DNA of 64,000 bases from Pseudisothecium myosuroides. Lineage: Eukaryota > Streptophyta > Bryopsida > Hypnales > Lembophyllaceae. Below are positions 59,000 through 64,000 of the stretch, piece by piece. Position numbers and translations under genes: made by a program. The stretch covers positions 434,001-498,000 of the forward strand of contig OX637297.1 of NCBI GenBank assembly GCA_951799445.1, written 5' to 3'. Numbering within the stretch: the first letter of the stretch is position 1; each line of letters opens with the position of its first letter. The notes under the pieces were generated by a model. That model ran no database searches, was not told where the DNA came from, and worked only from the letters and a program-made list of their open reading frames with translations.

Positions 59000-60590
59000 T
59001 AATCCTAATTATGAAATTCACTTTTAATTTTGCTCCTATGACCCAAATTACTTCTACTTGCTAATTCTCTAATTAACCTCTACTTGGACACTTCTAAATA
59101 TTCTTCATCCGAGTTTTACTCTAAACTTCATCCTAGGCTAACTCCTTTGTTTTAAGTCGGAATTCCAAGTTTAAGATGTTTTCGGAGAGCTCTAATCCTA
59201 ATCTACCAATTTCAATGGATAAACTTGGGAAAGATCCTAATCTAAATGCTCTGAATCGACATTGAAGTTTCGGCTAAGTGTTTTAATTGCTAATCTAAAC
59301 AATTGCAAAGGAAAGGTAAAAGTTAGTAATTTACCTCAAGTTGAGCTTCATCCGCCGTGTTGTAGATGAGCTCATCCAAATATTCTTGGTCCGCCATCTT
59401 TGAAAGTGCCTTGGTAATTTTGCTCACCGCTTAAAGGTTGTAGTCTAATACAAGTTTTCCTACTTCTCTTTTTTTTTCTAACTCTACTCCTTCTTTTTCT
59501 TCTCACACTATTCTAACTCAATTATTTAGTTATTCCCAAGGTTGACTAGTTGGAATAAATAATTGACTCTTGACTTCTAAGTAATAATTGACTCCTATCT
59601 CCTTCTAAGTCAATTATTATTTTATCTAAAAACTAATGGTCCAAAGTGGCTCTTCAAGATTTCTTAGCAAATCCTCCTAATTCTAATTTTCCTTCAACCT
59701 CCTACCTTCTCCATTCTCAACTCACTTGCAATTGTGGTGCTCAAGAGCTTGAAGAGTCCTACGAGAATTCTAAGAGGTTTTCTTCTTCTATGATGTTTTT
59801 TGGGCTCTTTTTGGTAATGGAAACGCTACCTCTAAGATATTCTAATTTTTCTATCCTACCTCTTCACCCCCCTATCTTCCTTAATTCTACTTGTCTCTTC
59901 TCCTAAATCCTACTTGTTTTTTGAGGTTTTGTTTTCCTTTCAAGGGAAAATATCAATTTTTTTCCTGAGTCCAAAGTATGCCTGGATACTCAATTTTTTT
60001 AGTTCGAAAGCCAATAGGCCAGCATACAGAGACCAACACAAGGCCAAACCGGTAGGCCAGAACGACAGTCCAGAACGATCAGACCACACGAGCAGGCAGC
60101 ACAAGGCGGAGCGCTCTCCTTCCCCGTCGCCACGTGGCGCTTCGGCATTCGCTGGGACCCTTCTCGTCCCTGGCTTGCTGGGGTGGCGTCGACACGTGGC
60201 ATGCCGTGACTGGCCAGACCTCGGGGGCTCCCTTGCCTCGTTTCAGTTGGGCTTCCGATCTAGGGGCTCTCGGTTCTGGTCTCCAGGTCGATCCAGGCCC
60301 TTTGGGGGAAATGTTGGGACTTCCAAATGCGGTTTCTGGACTTTTGGACTCAATTTTCTTCTCCTAAATGCTTACATTCTAAATTATAAGATTGACACCC
60401 TTTCACAATTTCTTCCAAATTCAACTAGGGAGGCTTAAATTCTAACTTTGGAGGCTAAACTTGAATTCTCCAAACACGTGTTAGGAGACTAAACTTGATG
60501 TATTTAAAAATACACCTTGGTGGGAATTTTCTCTCAAATTCCTAGAAGACCTTTGTTCAAAGAAACTCTTAATTGTTTTGGGGGTAGTAA
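59000..60590. other. No gene recognised; GC-richer patch at 60.0-60.35 kb
   Basis: The patch at 60.0-60.35 kb contains two CACGTGGC words (about 60128 and 60193), the G-box core known from plant promoters. It could be a promoter of a lost element, but there is no gene next to it that I can support. Confidence 0.35.
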
Positions 60591-60850
60591 GGCCAAAGCT
60601 TCGCCGTGTTTTTGGATTTCTTCAAAAATACTAATAACTCCTAACCGTCTAAAGTCAAAGCTTCGCCGTAGTTTTGGTTTCTCTAAAAATACTAATGACT
60701 TCTAAACATCTAAATCAAAGCTTCGCCGTTCTCTCCAAACTGACACAGATTAAAACAAAGGGGGTTCAAAGCTCCGCCGTGCTTGGAAAAACACATCTAA
60801 ATTCTATAGACTCACAACACGTGAAGTCAAAGCTTCGCCATACAAAAGGA
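60590..60850. repeat. Five ~60-bp-spaced copies of CAAAGCTTCGCCGT
   Basis: CAAAGCTTCGCCGT or a one- or two-base variant (CAAAGCTCCGCCGT, CAAAGCTTCGCCAT) starts near 60594, 60656, 60716, 60768 and 60830. A sixth variant (CAAAGCTCCTCCAT) is at 63723. Only the 14-bp core is conserved; the spacers differ. Confidence 0.7.
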
Positions 60851-60859
60851 AATACGGGG

Positions 60860-62770
60860 ACAAAGGCAACAAGGGTTAGTTTCCACAAAACACACCTACT
60901 TACATGTGTTAGTAGCGGTTAGTAGGATAGTATTCCAAACACAAGTTAGTCACTCTCTAATCCACCAAAGAAAAACTCAAGGTTAGACACTAGAGGTTCC
61001 TCAAGCGGCAAGCCGGACATAAGGAGGAATCCACTAGGATTAGTACAACTTCTCAAACCTCAACAAAATGTTTCAAACAACTCAACAAAACACAAGAACA
61101 CAAGAAAATCAAGGCAAACTTTTGAAGGGACCCCAATGTCCTTCAAGAGAGCTTGAAAAAGAGTGACAATGGAGCTAAAAATGCTCCAAAAACACAAGAG
61201 TTTGGCAACGTGGCCTAAAATGGCCAAAATCCAACTAAATAGGCCCAAAACTTGAAAAGAGGTTCAAAATGAACCTAAAGGGGTGAGTTGAGAGGAGAAG
61301 AGGTGCCCCTTAAATACTCTTCCAAGGGCACCCACCTCCTCTCATTTCTTTGCGGTAAACATATCTTTTGAGATTTTAATCTCAAATTACCAATTTTGAC
61401 TTTCTACGTTGGACCATTTTCTAACTTTTGGAGATTAACTCCAAATCACAAACGGATTGCGCCATTAGCTTCAGAAGGCCATTTTTAGTCCAAAGATCCC
61501 TCTACCCCCTAATTTGACGTCAAAAACTCAATAAAACTTAGCGCTAACTAAACACCAAAATGGGTTAAAAAACCCAGTTCCTGGAGTTTGACTTTTCTAA
61601 GAAAAGTAACTAGCCTAGGCTCTTTAGTAGGTTTGAGGGAGTAAGGAAAGACCTAATTTTGACCCTATTCCGAATTCGTATGCTCCCGGGATGCCGGTCA
61701 ACTCCCACCGTAATCTTCAATTTTGCCGGTACAAGGAGAATCTTGTCAATTCAGGTACTTCTGGCAATCGGAATACCTTGAAACTTGTTGGAGCGTCTTA
61801 TTAACATAAAAAAAGCTATTCTAATTTTTAGTGAGATTTTACCGCAACCTGGGTAATTTCCAAGAATTTTCCATCTTAGGTTTTGGCGGTTGACCGTTCG
61901 GAAAAGCATCTTCTGAGGATCAGAAAATTCCGAAACTTCTTGCAGAATCTCTCATTGAATTCTACAAAAGGTGTGTAAGTCCATCTCTTGACTTACACAA
62001 TGGTCAAGGGAGAATTAAATTTTACAATCTCCCTTAATTGTCAATTTAAGGGAGTCTTTTACATAGAAAGAACTCTCGGCAAAGCAACTTTGCCATCAAG
62101 CTTCCAATGTAATTTATCCCTAAAATATCGTCTTTGAATATAAAACCTCCTTCATCAGGTTGTGCTGCGTTTCTTCAACCTGCAAGCTAACAATTGGAGT
62201 TTCTACGGAAAGTGAAAATTGATTGGAACTTGAAACCTATCCGTGAACTGGCTTCTAGGTTTCTCACCAAGTTCTCTCGGACCAATTTTAGCCAAATTTT
62301 GTCACATGCATGGTATTCTCAGGTAAATTGGCCTTTTCTACTAAATGTCTACAATTTGTACAATTCACAGGTTTCTATCCTATTTACATGTGATAATTAG
62401 TTTAATTTAGGGAAATACTCTATTTAAGACCAAATACCTATAATAGCATGTGACATACATATTTTGGTTTTACACTCTTTTTTGGGTTTTTTGTATATAA
62501 AACTACACTCAAAATAATTAAAAACAGAAAAAAGATGACTGTGAGTCCCAAGTGACAAACAGGGAGCTCACAGTGATCTAGACCCTCTTCCAACTTCGCC
62601 TATCTCAGCGTGCTGTACAACAATTAGGTCAAGGACACTCTTCGGATCAACCCAGTTCATAGAGGCAAACAAGTACAAATTTGAAATGCAACCGAACAAA
62701 GATGTCAACTTCTATCAGAAATAACGAAGCTAATAAAAACTTAAGAAAACATTAGGAAGAAAAGAAACTC
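60860..62770. other. No gene recognised
   Basis: Short frames only, without motifs. Splice-like signals and the frame at 62194-62400 are not supported by anything else. Confidence 0.4.
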
Positions 62771-62774
62771 ACAG

Positions 62775-63280
62775 TTACAATTTCAAGCAGCTCCTATCGG
62801 AAAACATTAAGAAGAAAATAAACTCACAGTTACAAGCAGTTGTCATTGGAAGAGGTTGGCCGCGATCTAAGTCAAGTTGTCGGAACATGTACGCGTGTTG
62901 CACCAAAATCGCAGAAACTCTTTTCTTCTCCATTCTAAACTCCTGTACTCTTGCTTTGTAAGCGCCGTCGAAACTTGTACTTCCATGTTTTGTAGCGTCT
63001 TTAGCGTGGTCACCTGTCTTCCCCGGTAGCAAAGTAACCCAAGACCCAATTTCCACTCGCACTGGAATAAAATCATTGTTTTCATCTGTTCTATTGTATA
63101 ACAACACAGCTTGTAAAGTCGATCGCCGGGGCATTGAATTAGAACACGTAGAATCAAAAGACAAGGAACTGAAGAAGGAGGAAAATCAAATAGCGCAGTT
63201 GTGGGAAACCAAAGAGACGTCGCAAACCCGCAACAGCCGCGCAGATAGCCGCAACAGCAAACCGGATTCCCTGGATTCAT
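62775..63280 (-). CDS. Possible exons of an unrecognised protein
   Basis: Two overlapping minus-strand frames (63164-62775 and 63280-62867). The first has the more protein-like composition, with IPVRVEIGSWVTLLPGKTGDHAKD and EFRMEKKRVSAILVQHAYMFRQLD. A donor (AACT/GTGAGTTT) lies near 62825. No domain is recognised. Confidence 0.3.
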
Positions 63281-63489
63281 CGTCCTTTAACTCACAGAAG
63301 CCAACATTCATCTATTTGCGTTGACGTACCGTATTGGCCAAGACCCTATCGTGTTATGAATCACCCGCGTACTGGGTGATGTCAGACGTCATCATGACTG
63401 CCGTTATCATTAGCTGTGAAAGCAAGGATCGCAAGGGAACAGCACTGGGAACAAGCGGCCCTTGTGAAGGCTCCTTCTCTTCCTAATGC

Positions 63490-63540
63490 TAAATGATATT
63501 TTGGAGTTTTTGGGATAAACTAAGCAAAACAAACTAAACT
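63490..63540. repeat. Second copy of a ~50-bp sequence found at 52417-52467
   Basis: AAATGATATTTTGGAGTTTT and GGGATAAACTAAGCAAAACA match the earlier site with few differences, in the same orientation. The matches end abruptly on both sides. It may be the trace of a larger direct repeat around 52.4-63.5 kb, but long terminal repeats could not be shown. Confidence 0.55.
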
Positions 63541-64000
63541 AAAACAAAAGCTAAACTATCAACTAACATCCATAACTTGACAATTGAGCGTATAAACAAA
63601 CTTTGAGCAATTTGCAGCGGAAAGAAAGGGAGTCACATGGTGAGGTTCTTTGGCTTAAGTAGGCCAAAGAAGCCAAGGATTTTTCTCCAAACTTTCTCCT
63701 TCAAGGTAAATGGTTTTAAAGTCAAAGCTCCTCCATGCGGGAGCAACCCCAGGAAAACTCGTATAATATGGTCCAAAGTGGTTCTAGAATGTTTTAAATC
63801 TTAAATGAGGTGCATATGACAATGCTTAAACCAAAATTTAAAGATCAAAGAATTTCCAAAGTACCAAATAGTTTTAATTTTTAAATGAGGTACACATGAC
63901 AATGTTTAAACCAAAATTTAGGAGTTAAGTCAAACCAAACTCTGTTATACAACAAGGTTTGGCCGGATTTTGAGTATTAGAACCTTTTGGTGAAGACTAG

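Noticed and set aside
52417..63540. An LTR retrotransposon bounded by the ~50-bp direct repeats
   Set aside because: The matches are short and do not extend. No primer-binding site, polypurine tract, reverse transcriptase or integrase was seen.
1..64000. CRISPR array or bacterial operons
   Set aside because: No evenly spaced identical repeats with unique spacers were seen. Introns and plant-type transposons argue for a plant nuclear genome.

Overview
This window looks like nuclear, transposon-rich heterochromatin of a land plant. Introns follow GT-AG rules. CACTA and MULE elements with plant-type ends are present, TTTAGGG-like repeats occur near 1.9 kb, and there are long arrays of ~177-bp satellite DNA. 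The transposon protein types (a DUF7869-like transposase, a MULE with a SWIM motif, ParB-like proteins) make me lean to a non-seed plant (bryophyte, lycophyte or fern), but the sequence does not settle this. I see no intact host gene and no rRNA gene. Every sizeable gene is element-like and damaged.

Layout. 1-4018: repeats ending in the right terminus of a CACTA element (subterminal array 2940-4018). 4019-11688, minus strand: a multi-exon gene region with two ParB/DGQHR-like motifs and an FCP1/NIF-like phosphatase domain; its 3' side is cut by the CACTA end. 11740-12766: nine copies of a 15-bp dyad, AGCTCGANTCGAGCT. 12.8-16.2 kb: no gene seen. 16.25-19.9 kb: ~177-bp satellite in three diverged subfamilies, with one reversal of orientation. 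20.3-23.0 kb: another ~170-bp repeat family. 23789-24576: six more dyads, directly upstream of a plus-strand DUF7869-like transposase pseudogene (24648-27488). 28.7-29.26 kb: four ~148-bp repeats, each with a GC-rich hairpin. 30836-34634: MULE transposase pseudogene with a 150-bp CACTA MITE inside it. 34.6-38.8 kb: non-coding, with relics of repeats and dyads. 38830-40689: coiled-coil element protein with five nonsense codons and no indel. 41.1-45.6 kb: several CACTA-type MITEs, a tRNA-like sequence and fold-back units. 45.8-48.7 kb, minus strand: zinc-finger-like element gene split by a 1140-bp inverted-repeat element. 52901-57115: three-exon transposase pseudogene. 57.6-64 kb: repeats and two unrecognised minus-strand open frames.

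The most interesting structure is the pairing of 23 copies of a 15-19 bp palindrome with two divergent element genes. The copies lie upstream of both genes and inside introns of the minus-strand one. That minus-strand gene region carries motifs resembling the ParB/DGQHR phosphate-binding motif, and bacterial ParB recognises short palindromes (parS). A transposon-borne, ParB-parS-like recognition system is a testable hypothesis, not a demonstrated function.
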